Below are positions 9,339 to 17,935 of a DNA stretch of 64,000 nt, in pieces. The stretch comes from PALSA-693 sp963729695 (lineage in GTDB: Bacteria; Actinomycetota; Acidimicrobiia; Acidimicrobiales; Palsa-688): positions 868,001 to 932,000 of the forward strand of contig CAVSOT010000003.1 of NCBI GenBank assembly GCA_963729695.1, in the 5' to 3' direction. The notes below the pieces were generated by a model that worked only from the letters and a program-made list of their open reading frames with translations, was not told where the DNA came from and made no database searches. A program made the translations under genes and the position numbers. Numbering within the stretch: position 1 is the first letter of the stretch; each line of letters starts with the position of its first letter.

Positions 9339-9409
9339 CATGAGCTTGTCAAACCCCCGAGTCGGTGTGCGCTCCGGTCAGCGCGGAAGCGACAGTCCCA
9401 GTAGGCTCT

Positions 9410-9431
9410 ATTGTTCGATAGGCTAACCAAT
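9410..9431. promoter_or_regulatory. Possible MarR operator
   Basis: Imperfect inverted repeat ATTGTT...AACCAAT (one bulged base) lies at the proposed start of the MarR gene. MarR proteins usually autoregulate through such sites, but the match is short and the start codon is uncertain, so this is a weak suggestion. Confidence 0.25.
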
Positions 9432-9893
9432 GTGGGACGTGATTCGAGCGGAGTAGTCGCACCGGTCGCCTGCGGGCGGGCGGCCGCGGGCCTGGCCCGC
9501 CAGGTAGAGGTGGGATTGAGTCAGGTCGATCTGTCGCTGCCCCAGTATCGGATCCTGATGTTCCTCGACGAAGGCACGACGGTGCCATCACAACTGGCCG
9601 ATCACCTGGCAGTCAGCCGGCCGACCATCACCTCCGTGGTCGATGGTCTGGTGGCGCGAGGCCTGGTGGAGCGTCGCCACCACGACGACGACCGCCGGCG
9701 GGTCGGTCACGCGCTCACCCCCGCTGGCCGCCGATTGCTCGAGGTGGCCGACCGGAAGGTCGACGCCAGGCTGAAGGAGATTGCCACTTACCTCGACAAG
9801 GAAGCTCAGGTCGAGGAAGCTCTCGAGGCCCTCGACCGGTGGCGCCAGGCTCTGGAGGGGTACCGGGCGGCCCGGATGGGACCGGCCTCATGA
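9411..9893 (+). CDS. MarR family transcriptional regulator
   Basis: Up to 160 residues. The winged helix is plain: SLPQYRILMFLDEG, SQLADHLAVSRPTITSVVDGL as the recognition helix region, then LVERRHHDDDRRRVGHALTPAG as the wing. The start is a TTG at 9411 or the in-frame GTG at 9432; neither has a strong ribosome-binding site. The stop overlaps the ATG of the following ABC exporter gene by 4 bases (ATGA), so the three genes to 13734 form one operon. MarR proteins of this arrangement usually repress their exporter until a small ligand binds. The ligand cannot be deduced. Confidence 0.9.
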   Translation: MFDRLTNVGRDSSGVVAPVACGRAAAGLARQVEVGLSQVDLSLPQYRILMFLDEGTTVPSQLADHLAVSRPTITSVVDGLVARGLVERRHHDDDRRRVGHALTPAGRRLLEVADRKVDARLKEIATYLDKEAQVEEALEALDRWRQALEGYRAARMGPAS

Positions 9894-11824
9894 GTATCGG
9901 GGCCCTGGCCCGGCGCCGGCCTACCCGCCCGCTGCCTACCGAAGCCTCCCCATGGGTGCCGGCTCCGGGTGTGTCCCACTACGACCCGCCGCAGCGCACC
10001 ATCGATGCCGACCCGCGCAAGACGTGGCTGCGCCGGGCCCAGCCGCTCGTCATGGCGCACAAGGGCATCTTCCTGACCTCGCTGGTGATGTCGTTCATCG
10101 GACTGGTCCTCCAGGTAGAGATACCGCAACTGCTCGGTTCAAAGGCCCTGGACAGCGCGCTCCTGCCCTTCGTCCAGCAGTCCTCGCTGCCCGCCCGCCA
10201 GCAGCTGCCAGCATCCCACTACCAGCACATCCTGTTCCACTACGTCGGCATCGTCTTGCTGCTGGCGGTGCTGGCCGGGATCTTCGGGTACGTAGCCAGG
10301 CTGCTCCTCATGAAGACGGCCTATCAGATCGAGTTCGATTTAAGGAACATCATCTACACCCATCTGAGCCGGATGTCCTTTGGCTTTTACGACCGGGTGC
10401 AGTCGGGTCAGCTCATCTCGCGTGCCAACTCCGATATCCGCTCCGTGCAGATGTATCTGACATTCGGTCCCGCGATCGTGGTGCAGTGCCTGGTCGCCGT
10501 GGTGGCCTTCGCATACATGCTCTACATCAATGTGCTGCTGGCGCTGGTCAGCATGGTCGCCATGCCCTTGATCTACGTCGCCAGCGTCCGCATGCGCGAA
10601 AAGCTGTTCCCGGTCTCCTGGCTCATCCAGTCCCGTCTGGCCGACGTGGCCACCATCGTTGACGAGAACATCAACGGCGTCAGGGTCGTGAAGTCCTTTG
10701 CCGCCGAGGGCAACGAGGTGGAGGCCGTGGCCCGAGCGGCGCAACGGCTCCGGTGGACGTACGTCAAGGACGCGGACATCCGGGCCCAGTTCACCCCGCT
10801 GGTGCAGAACCTGTCGCAGGCCGGACTGGCCCTGGTGATCCTCTTCGGCGGCTACCTGGTCATCTACGACCATCTCCAGGTCGGCACCATCCTCACCTTC
10901 AGCTTCTGGATCGTGATGCTGCAGGCCCCTTTCCAGATGCTGGGGCTGCTCATCATGCTCGGGCAGCGAGCTTCAGCCTCGGCGAAGCGGATCTACGAGG
11001 TCCTCGATGAGCAGCCCACCATCGTCGACCGCCCCGGCGCGGTGGACCTGGTGGAGTGCCGCGGCGACGTTCGCTTCGACGAGGTCACCTTCTCCTACGA
11101 CGCAGGTGGGGCGTCGGTCCTGAATGGCTTTGACCTGCATCTGCACCCTGGAGAAACGGTGGCTCTTGTGGGCCGAACGGGCGCCGGCAAGTCCACGGTG
11201 GCCCGGCTGCTGGATCGTTTTTACGACGTGTCCGAGGGTGCGGTGCGGATCGATGGCCACGACGTGCGGGACCTGACCCTCGCCAGCCTGCGAGCCCACG
11301 TCGGACTGGTGCTGGACGAGCCTTTTCTCTTTTCCATGTCGATCCGGGACAACATCGCCTACGGAAAGCCCGACGCCGACTTCACGGATATCGAGGCCGC
11401 GGCCAAGGGGGCGGGTGCCGACGAATTCATCCGGGACCTGACCGACGGGTACGACACCGTGGTCGGCGAGCGGGGCTACACCCTCTCAGGGGGGCAGCGG
11501 CAACGAGTCGCCATTGCCCGCGCCCTGTTGCTCAACCCCCCGATCCTGGTGCTGGACGACGCCACCAGCGCCATCGATGTCCAGGTCGAGCAAGCCATCC
11601 ACCGCAATCTGCTGGGGCTCATGCAGGGCCGGACGACGTTGATCGTGGCCCATCGGCTGTCGACCATCAGCCTGGCGGATCGAGTCGTGCTCATGGATGC
11701 CGGTCGGGTGGTGGCGGACGGCACCCACGCCGAACTCCTGGACACGGTCCCCCTCTATTCCGAGGTGCTGGCCCAAGCCGTGGAGCTCGAGAGCGGTGAG
11801 TTCGGAGAGGAGCCGGTCCGATGA
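9890..11824 (+). CDS. ABC exporter half-transporter A (degenerate ATP site)
   Basis: 644 residues: an N-terminal extension, a six-helix type IV exporter membrane domain (about 40-345), then a nucleotide-binding domain. Walker A is LVGRTGAGKST near 426, the signature LSGGQRQ near 531, and Walker B ILVLDDATSAID. The catalytic Glu after Walker B is Asp, and the Q-loop has LDEP in place of the PQEP of its partner. Both changes are the hallmark of the degenerate site of heterodimeric exporters of the TM287/288 or BmrCD kind. ATG start overlaps the MarR stop; the stop overlaps the next gene's ATG. Probably exports a drug or lipid with the product of 11821-13734. Confidence 0.93.
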   Translation: MSIGALARRRPTRPLPTEASPWVPAPGVSHYDPPQRTIDADPRKTWLRRAQPLVMAHKGIFLTSLVMSFIGLVLQVEIPQLLGSKALDSALLPFVQQSSLPARQQLPASHYQHILFHYVGIVLLLAVLAGIFGYVARLLLMKTAYQIEFDLRNIIYTHLSRMSFGFYDRVQSGQLISRANSDIRSVQMYLTFGPAIVVQCLVAVVAFAYMLYINVLLALVSMVAMPLIYVASVRMREKLFPVSWLIQSRLADVATIVDENINGVRVVKSFAAEGNEVEAVARAAQRLRWTYVKDADIRAQFTPLVQNLSQAGLALVILFGGYLVIYDHLQVGTILTFSFWIVMLQAPFQMLGLLIMLGQRASASAKRIYEVLDEQPTIVDRPGAVDLVECRGDVRFDEVTFSYDAGGASVLNGFDLHLHPGETVALVGRTGAGKSTVARLLDRFYDVSEGAVRIDGHDVRDLTLASLRAHVGLVLDEPFLFSMSIRDNIAYGKPDADFTDIEAAAKGAGADEFIRDLTDGYDTVVGERGYTLSGGQRQRVAIARALLLNPPILVLDDATSAIDVQVEQAIHRNLLGLMQGRTTLIVAHRLSTISLADRVVLMDAGRVVADGTHAELLDTVPLYSEVLAQAVELESGEFGEEPVR

Positions 11825-13734
11825 TGGGTGGGCCCGCGTACGGTGGTGGCCCGAGCGCCGGCAACCCTGGCGGTGGGCTTCCCTTCGCCGGCGTCCCGTC
11901 GGAGATGCAGGCAGGAGTGGATCTCCTGCTGGCCGAGGAACCCGACCACGGGGATCCGAACATTCATTTCACGTACAGGGAGACTCCGGGCGAGAACACG
12001 AACATAACCCTGCGGGGCCTCATCTTCCGGCACTGGCACCTGGGCCTCCTCGCCGTGGTCTTCGTGGCGATCGTCAGCGTCTTCAATCAGGTCGGGCCCA
12101 CGCTCGTCAGCTACGCCATCAACGACGGGATGATCCACCCGGACATGGCCGTGGTGGCCCTGGCCGCCTTTCTCTACCTGGGCGCCATCGCCGTTTCCGC
12201 GGTCGCCCAGCGGGCGATGGTCAAGGTCACCGGCCGGCTCGCAGCTTGGGTCATGAACGACCTGCGGATCTCCGTGTTCACCCATCTGCAGCGTTTGGGC
12301 CTGGACTTCTACACCGACGAAAAGGCCGGGGTCATCATGACCCGGATGACCAGTGACATCGAGAACCTGCAACAGTTGCTGCAGGACGGGCTGGCCCAGT
12401 TCGCGGTGCAAGGCCTGACCATGATCGTGATCGCCGCCATCCTCTTCGCCACCAATGCCCTGCTGGCCGCGATCACTCTCCTTCTGATCGTCCCGCTGCT
12501 CACCGTCGGATCCCTGTGGTTTCAGTCGGCCTCGTCACGCGGCTACAGCCGCGTCCGCGACGGGATCAGCCATGTGCTCGGCGACCTGGCGGAGAGCCTG
12601 CACGGGGTGCGGGTGGTAACGACCCACAACCGCCAGGCCCGAAATGTGGTCCACCATCGCAACGTCGTGGGGGCCTATCGAGACGCCAACAACTACACGG
12701 CGCAGATCAACGCCGTCTACGGCCCGGGCACGCAGATGCTCGGTTACCTGGCCCAGGCCGCCATTCTCGCCATCGGCGGAACCATGGTCCTGCACGGTTC
12801 TCTCAGTGTGGGTGCTCTCACCGCCTTCTTCCTGTACGTCAGCCGCTTCATGCTTCCCATCCAACTGCTGGTACAGCAGTACAACACCTATCAGCAGGGG
12901 CAATCGTCCATGGTCAAGCTGCGCTCGTTGTTCGCCGTGCAGCCCAGCGTTCCCGAGGACCCCGACGCCGCCGACCTCCCTCCGATCGACGGCGACATCG
13001 AGTTCGACCACGTCACGTTCGGCTACGACCCGGCCGTACCGGTGATCCACGACGTCAACTTGCGGGTGCGCCCCGGGGAGACGGTCGCCTTCGTCGGCCC
13101 CACTGGTGCCGGTAAGTCCACCGTGGCCAAGCTGGTCACCCGCTTTTACGACCCGACGTCGGGACGGGTCCTGATCGACGGCCAGGATCTGCGCCACGTG
13201 AAGGTGGGGTCCCTCCGGCGACAGCTGGGGGTGGTACCCCAGGAGCCCTTCCTGTTCGCCGGCACTGTCCGGGACAACATCGCCTTCGCCCGGCCCGATG
13301 CCACCGATGAGGAGGTGTGGGAAGCGGTACGGGCGGTCGGACTGGTCGAAGTGGTCGAGCGCATGGCCCACGGCATCGATACCGAGGTTCACGAGCGCGG
13401 TCAGTCGCTGTCGTCGGGAGAACGCCAGCTGATCGCTTTGGCTCGGGCCTTCATGGCCCGACCCCGGGTACTCGTCTTGGATGAGGCCACCTCAAACCTC
13501 GACCTCCTCTCCGAAACCAAGATCGAAGCCGCCCTCGACGTCCTCCTCCAGGGCCGTTCCGCGATCCTGATTGCCCACCGTTTGAGCACCGCCATGCGGG
13601 CCGACCGCATCGTCGTGATCCTGGACGGGGAAGTGGCCGAGACGGGCAGTCATGACGAGTTGGTCCATCTCGGTGGTCACTACGCCGAGATGTACCGCAC
13701 CTGGATCAGCCATTCCGACGGCCACGCCGCGTGA
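11821..13734 (+). CDS. ABC exporter half-transporter B (catalytic ATP site)
   Basis: 637 residues with the same layout as its partner. The N-terminal 60 residues are Gly/Pro-rich, followed by six membrane helices and the ATPase domain. Walker A is FVGPTGAGKST near 425, the Q-loop GVVPQEPFLF, and Walker B VLVLDEATSNLD with the catalytic Glu. Its signature is LSSGERQ, where the second Gly of LSGGQ is Ser. That non-canonical signature faces the Asp-bearing Walker B of half-transporter A, so the two together form one dead and one live site. Translationally coupled (ATGA). The pair sits in the cytoplasmic membrane under MarR control. Confidence 0.93.
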   Translation: MMGGPAYGGGPSAGNPGGGLPFAGVPSEMQAGVDLLLAEEPDHGDPNIHFTYRETPGENTNITLRGLIFRHWHLGLLAVVFVAIVSVFNQVGPTLVSYAINDGMIHPDMAVVALAAFLYLGAIAVSAVAQRAMVKVTGRLAAWVMNDLRISVFTHLQRLGLDFYTDEKAGVIMTRMTSDIENLQQLLQDGLAQFAVQGLTMIVIAAILFATNALLAAITLLLIVPLLTVGSLWFQSASSRGYSRVRDGISHVLGDLAESLHGVRVVTTHNRQARNVVHHRNVVGAYRDANNYTAQINAVYGPGTQMLGYLAQAAILAIGGTMVLHGSLSVGALTAFFLYVSRFMLPIQLLVQQYNTYQQGQSSMVKLRSLFAVQPSVPEDPDAADLPPIDGDIEFDHVTFGYDPAVPVIHDVNLRVRPGETVAFVGPTGAGKSTVAKLVTRFYDPTSGRVLIDGQDLRHVKVGSLRRQLGVVPQEPFLFAGTVRDNIAFARPDATDEEVWEAVRAVGLVEVVERMAHGIDTEVHERGQSLSSGERQLIALARAFMARPRVLVLDEATSNLDLLSETKIEAALDVLLQGRSAILIAHRLSTAMRADRIVVILDGEVAETGSHDELVHLGGHYAEMYRTWISHSDGHAA

Positions 13735-13761
13735 CAGCCGGGCAAGGAAACGCTGACCTGG

Positions 13762-14230
13762 ATGATCGGGTCAGGCTCGGGTATCCGGGAAATTGTGGCG
13801 GACAACCTCCGCGCCGGACGGCACGGGTTCAGTCGTCCCCAGCAGTACGAATTCGCCCGCCTCAACCTGGACTACACCATCTTGAGCAAACGGAGGCTCC
13901 TGGCCCTGGTCAAAGAGGGCCACGTCGATGGGTGGGATGATCAGAGGATGTCGACGATCGCCGCCATTCGGCGCCGGGGCGTCGGTCTTCGCGCCGTGCA
14001 GGCCTTTGCCGACTTAGTGGGGCGTCGCCAAGGTCAACTCGACGGTCGACATCGACAAGCTGGATTTCTGCATGCGGGAGGACCTCAACTGGACCGCTCC
14101 CCGAATGCTCGGGGTCCTTCACCCGCTCGCGGTCACGATCACATCGTGGCCCGAAGACAGCATCGAGCAGCGAATTTGGTCGGGGGCAACGCGGCCGTGG
14201 CGCCCGCCATTCCAACGACTTTGAGGCCCC
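13762..14230 (+). pseudogene. glnS: Glutaminyl-tRNA synthetase remnant lacking the Rossmann core
   Basis: The frame opens with GIREIVADNLRAGRHG, matching the extreme N-terminus of GlnRS (IRQIIDEDLASGKH in E. coli). It then passes straight to RPQQYEFARLNLDYTILSKRRL, which in full enzymes lies more than 200 residues later and contains the KMSKS-equivalent. The HIGH-containing Rossmann core is missing. GHVDGWDDQRMSTIAAIRRRGV follows. The reading then leaves frame at a GGGG run (14019-14022); one G fewer restores GVAKVNSTVDIDKLDF and MREDLNWTAPR, the expected continuation. Homology fades after SWPEDSIE near 14160, and the anticodon-binding barrels are absent. This cannot encode an active synthetase. 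It directly follows the exporter operon. Confidence 0.88.
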
Positions 14231-14510
14231 GTCCGGCCAGGCTCCCGTCGAATGGAAGGTCGAAGGTGAACACCCCCGCCGTCGGCAGGGGACGAGCAAT
14301 CAGCGGGGTTGGCCTGCGCAAACGAAGAGGGGTGCATTCGGTTTGGGGTCTCCGCGGTTCGCCCTCGTTTTCGAGGTATCAGAAAGGGGGCCACGGCCCC
14401 GGTGCGTCCTGGCGGGTGGACGTCGTCGGGGCCGCGGCCGTTGCGCGCCGGCCGAAGGGCGGATGGCCGGGCGCTGAATCTCAGAGCAACTTAGGTTAAC
14501 ACTGATACGT
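14231..14510. other. No recognisable gene
   Basis: Downstream of the glnS remnant; frames on both strands lack motifs. Probably further eroded sequence. Confidence 0.4.
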
Positions 14511-14750
14511 TTATTTGGTAGGCGGAGTGATCGGACTAGGGTCCGGCGCCTGTTTGGGTACTCCGGCTAGCAGAATCCCGGCGGCCACGCCGAGCACGGT
14601 GCACCTGGCGATCAACAGCACGCAAGCGGCTCCGCGGAGTATGTATCTCCAGACGAGAGCCACACCACATAGCTTCTGAGCCATGCCCCAGCCCTCGTCC
14701 CTATCGGTGAGTAGTCCGGTTACCGGCCGGTATCGCCATCGAGCAGGCAT
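14511..14750 (-). CDS. Small predicted membrane protein
   Basis: 79 residues from an ATG with AGGGGA five bases upstream; a longer version from 14846 is possible. The middle has two adjoining hydrophobic stretches (LCGVALVWRYILRGAACVLLI and LGVAAGILLAGV), consistent with one or two membrane helices. The tail is proline-rich (PDPSPITPPTK). No family was recognised. It is followed by a short gap and the glnS remnant on the opposite strand. Coding status rests on hydrophobicity and the ribosome-binding site only. Confidence 0.4.
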   Translation of the reverse strand: MPARWRYRPVTGLLTDRDEGWGMAQKLCGVALVWRYILRGAACVLLIARCTVLGVAAGILLAGVPKQAPDPSPITPPTK

Positions 14751-14936
14751 GGTGTCCCCTTCACAGCGTCCGGGGTGACAAAGATCGTAGCTATCAGCTG
14801 CGTCGTATCGATGGGCGACGAGCCGAAGATTCAAGCTCGCGTTCATGACCGCGTCACGCTGGCCTTAGCCGCGACGACAGAGTCGTTCGGTGTGGTTCGG
14901 AGGACACACTGACTGATCCTGGTGAGGTAGCTGTGG

Positions 14937-15560
14937 CTATCGGCCGGGCGTGACGATGATCTTCGTCGAAAAGCTAAAGGTAGAGCCGCTGCCGACGATC
15001 GTGTGCGTCCCGGGTGTGAGTGGGTGTAGGAGTGCGATCCAGCCGTGCCCGACGGACAGGCCGGTCGTTCCGGCTGGAAGGCCGAAGATGTTGTCCCCTG
15101 GGAGGACGATGTTCATCAGTTGCGTCTCCACTCCTTTCACTGCGACGGCGTGACCATCGATGGTGACCAGAGGTGCCGTCTGCGCGTCACTCTGCTCTGC
15201 GCAGGTCCGTAACTCGGCTTCAGTGGTGCCATTCCCTTCGATCGTGCTGCACTCGAACGAGGATGCTGTGACGAAGATCTTGGTCCCAGGCTTTACGGTG
15301 CACGAATCGACGGCGGTGGGACCGAACGGCGCGACTGTACGCTTTTCGAGGTTCCAGCACGCGAACGTGGCACCACCGGTGCCGAATGAGTTTTGCGCGG
15401 ACGGTGTTTCGAACACCGTCGTCCACAAGGCAGCGAGGTTGGCGTTGTATTTGACCGGCGCCGGGGCGGCGTTCGCCGCCGAGGCGGCTGGGGCACCAGC
15501 AGCTATCCCCGGCCCAGCCAAGCCCACCAGGACGGCCACCGCAGTCAACAACCGTCGCAT
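14937..15560 (-). CDS. Secreted hypothetical protein
   Basis: 207 residues with a clear Sec signal: MRRLL, a hydrophobic core (AVAVLVGLAGPG) and an alanine-rich cleavage zone (APAASAANAAPAPV). GGAAGG lies eight bases before the ATG. The mature part has four cysteines (FACWNLEK, DSCTV, FECST, RTCAEQ), which may form two disulfides outside the cell. A C-terminal beta-rich end (LTPGTHTIVGSGSTFSFSTKIIV) resembles small Ig-like or jelly-roll folds that actinobacteria export. No catalytic motif or known family was seen. It is monocistronic. An exported structural or binding protein is a reasonable guess. Confidence 0.8.
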   Translation of the reverse strand: MRRLLTAVAVLVGLAGPGIAAGAPAASAANAAPAPVKYNANLAALWTTVFETPSAQNSFGTGGATFACWNLEKRTVAPFGPTAVDSCTVKPGTKIFVTASSFECSTIEGNGTTEAELRTCAEQSDAQTAPLVTIDGHAVAVKGVETQLMNIVLPGDNIFGLPAGTTGLSVGHGWIALLHPLTPGTHTIVGSGSTFSFSTKIIVTPGR

Positions 15561-15751
15561 CGTTGTCGCCCTTCCATATTACCAGGTAGTTGATCCCGCG
15601 AGAATGCTTACAGGAGCGAAAGGTCGCAGTCAAGGGGCCGATCCGGGCGGGATGGTTGTCACCGTCCGCTGCAAGTCCTAAGGGCTATTCGGCTTGGGCC
15701 AGCAGCACGTGCTCAACCGCAGGGACACCACGGCGGACGATCACAGGGCCA

Positions 15752-17230
15752 TCAGATGCCATACTCGACTCGGAGTGTGTCCTGGGACGGGCGTCGGCGA
15801 TTCACCCGCATTTCGTAGGTGTCCAGTAGGTGTAGCAGTTCGCCCTCGTGCTCTCGCCGATAGTCTGCAGCTAGAGGTTTCCATGCTGCGATGAGCCGAC
15901 CGAGGCTGTCGGTCAGGGCGCTTTGGTCAGTGCCCTTGAGCGCTCGGCTGAAGGCCTCTGACGCTTGCGCGTACAGCGTGCGTGGTTCGTCGCTCGTCTC
16001 CGTTGGGGGAGGCTTCTCGGCACTCTCGGTTGGGGGAGGTTTCTGAGACATCAAGCTCAGGATCTTCTCGACTGAAGAATCGATCTCCGCCATCGTGGCA
16101 TCCGTATCCGGACGGGGGGGTACCTTTGCGGCACTCTTCCGTTCGGCCTCGAACCAGTTGCCATATTGCACAGCTGTATCTTGCAGTTGATTGCGGACAC
16201 GCTGTCGCTCCTCGAGAACCACGTCCCGAAATGTTTTCCCACCGTGGGCTTCAGCGTTCCATGTGGTCACTCTCTCATCCAGTTTATTCACAGCAGTATC
16301 AAACGGCTTTCCCGTGTTTACCAGAGCCCGGAATGCCCACATAAGCTTGGCTTCGGACCCGTATCGGTCGGAAGCGTACCGATCCAGATATGCGTAAAAG
16401 AATCTCCAGCGAAACGTGTCAGGTGCGTCGAAATATTGACGCTCGTTGCTCATCGAAGCTGCCTCACTAGTATTTTTTGCGCCTGCTTGCATCTTTTCGA
16501 GAGCGTTCGATCGTTTCTGGTTTGAATCTTCATTCGCCTGGGAGGGTTCAAGCGCCGAGGCTACATTTCCAGCGACTTCGGCTCCAGTCTTCTTTGCTGG
16601 AATTTCCAGCGATGCCATCTCGACCGGATCCAATTTGACCTTCTCGGCTAGCTGCCCTGAAGCCTGACCCTTTCCGAAGCGGACGTACCATTGCTCATTG
16701 TGTTTTATCTCATGGGCTAGGGTCCCAATGGAATACTGAAGGCGATGATCGTTGTTTATGGTGATAGACCAGGGCTTGTTCCAGTCGAGGTCTCCACCCG
16801 TTGTTGGGTCTTGGGCTGCCGCCTGAACCTTGAGCTTCGCCCCTTTAGCCGTCTCACGCGTTCGGAGATTCTGGACAATGGCCGCGGCGTGAACGTCAGG
16901 ATGCTCAAGAATCCCCAGCATCGTTTCTGTGAGGTCCTTTCCCTTCTTTTGGAGCTGTTTCTGTTGCCACTCCGACTCGCTGCCTTCCTTCTTTATTTCG
17001 TCTCTATCGTTCGGGTCGGCAAGGGGGAGGCGATCACCGAACGCCCAGTGAAGACGTTGGATTGGCAGCGTCGCGGTCGGCTGAAGTCGCTTGATGAGGT
17101 TCACCGTCGCATGGTTCCCGGCGTTGCGTTGCAGCCAAAGGGCAGGGTTAGTCGATTCCGGAAGACGACGAGACGACCACCCGTTCGTCCGGCCGGAGCT
17201 TCGGTCTACTGGTCGATGGCGTTCATGCAT
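15752..17230 (-). CDS. Putative effector: LQRxAGN-tagged HExxH metallopeptidase-like protein
   Basis: 492 residues, ATG with GAGAGG upstream. Residues 30-60 carry LWLQRNAGNHATVNLIKRL followed by IQR at 57-59. This is the LQRxxGNxAVxxLL...VQR signature seen at the N-termini of DUF4157-type and other polymorphic-toxin or contractile-injection cargo proteins. Residues 171-180 read LAHEIKHNEQ, an HExxH zinc-peptidase motif in the position and wording of DUF4157-like domains. The C-terminal half is charged and helical (EERQRVRNQLQDTA, TYEMRVNRRR) with a PPPTES repeat near 405-425. There is no signal peptide. Codon use is visibly poorer in GC than the neighbours, suggesting transfer. No injection-apparatus genes or immunity gene are adjacent. 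Effector role inferred. Confidence 0.7.
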   Translation of the reverse strand: MHERHRPVDRSSGRTNGWSSRRLPESTNPALWLQRNAGNHATVNLIKRLQPTATLPIQRLHWAFGDRLPLADPNDRDEIKKEGSESEWQQKQLQKKGKDLTETMLGILEHPDVHAAAIVQNLRTRETAKGAKLKVQAAAQDPTTGGDLDWNKPWSITINNDHRLQYSIGTLAHEIKHNEQWYVRFGKGQASGQLAEKVKLDPVEMASLEIPAKKTGAEVAGNVASALEPSQANEDSNQKRSNALEKMQAGAKNTSEAASMSNERQYFDAPDTFRWRFFYAYLDRYASDRYGSEAKLMWAFRALVNTGKPFDTAVNKLDERVTTWNAEAHGGKTFRDVVLEERQRVRNQLQDTAVQYGNWFEAERKSAAKVPPRPDTDATMAEIDSSVEKILSLMSQKPPPTESAEKPPPTETSDEPRTLYAQASEAFSRALKGTDQSALTDSLGRLIAAWKPLAADYRREHEGELLHLLDTYEMRVNRRRPSQDTLRVEYGI

Positions 17231-17342
17231 CGAGGGACCTCTCTCTGAACGGGGTCCGCTCCCCGGCGAGAACAGTAGCCCATCGATCCGTGGGTGGAAA
17301 CTCGCATGACGAGTCCCGGCAGGCCGCAGTGTAGAATCAGCC

Positions 17343-17525
17343 TCAGGTGGCCGTTGGCCCGGAGCCGCCAGGTCCGGCTACCTGGCCATCCTCTCTGACC
17401 GGTAGGCCCTGCGCCGAGATGACCGCCTCAAGCATGTCTTCGAGTTTCCCCGTCCGGCGCCTTCCCGAAGGGGGCGGAGCGCTCGCGAGGGTTTGTCTAT
17501 AGAGCCAGGGCTCCTCGACGGTCAC
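17343..17525 (-). CDS. Small hypothetical ORF, coupled to the next
   Basis: 60 residues starting MTVEEPWLYRQTL from a GTG that overlaps the stop of the upstream frame (17522-17806) by 4 bases (GTGA). The middle is basic (PPSGRRRTGKLEDMLE) and the end Gly/Pro-rich. No family is recognised. The overlap is the main reason to believe it, since 4-base overlaps mark real gene pairs elsewhere in this window. Confidence 0.3.
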   Translation of the reverse strand: MTVEEPWLYRQTLASAPPPSGRRRTGKLEDMLEAVISAQGLPVREDGQVAGPGGSGPTAT

Positions 17526-17806
17526 CTCCCCAGCTGCGTCGCTTCTTCCAAGGCCGAGCGGAGCCCATCAGCCTTGGCGTAGATGACAGCTTCCGACTGT
17601 CGTTGGCTGCACCGGTCGCGCCACGCGGATTGAAGTCTGGCGCGAGCCGAATCCGTCGTGGTCGGCGGTGTCGACCCAGCGGTGCCGTGATCGATGTGCG
17701 CAGTTTTCCACCAGCCGCGGTCCAAACCCACGCGTTCGGACTCGACCAGCCTCGACTGGATGTGAGCCTCGACGTCGGCGGGGAGGCGAACCTCGTGGAC
17801 CCACAC
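17522..17806 (-). CDS. Small hypothetical ORF
   Basis: 94 residues beginning MWVHEVRLPADVEAHI, with an acidic/basic helical composition and a helical end (EAVIYAKADGLRSALEEA). The stop overlaps the start of 17343-17525. No known domain and no convincing ribosome-binding site. It could be the end of a longer decayed gene because the frame continues a little upstream. Confidence 0.3.
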   Translation of the reverse strand: MWVHEVRLPADVEAHIQSRLVESERVGLDRGWWKTAHIDHGTAGSTPPTTTDSARARLQSAWRDRCSQRQSEAVIYAKADGLRSALEEATQLGR

Positions 17807-17935
17807 ATAGTGGGCGAGTCCCCCGACCCGAAGAGATGAAGCAACACGACTGGTCCGAGGTGGACACAGCAGCCGTCGCGTCGACGCCCTTTCCGCCCCT
17901 GATCGGACGACTACCGTCGTTCGGGAACTGAGACG

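Noticed and set aside
15752..17230. A complete contractile injection system locus
   Set aside because: Only the tagged putative cargo is seen; no sheath, tube, baseplate or tail genes. The MoxR-type AAA protein nearby belongs to a DUF58 operon.
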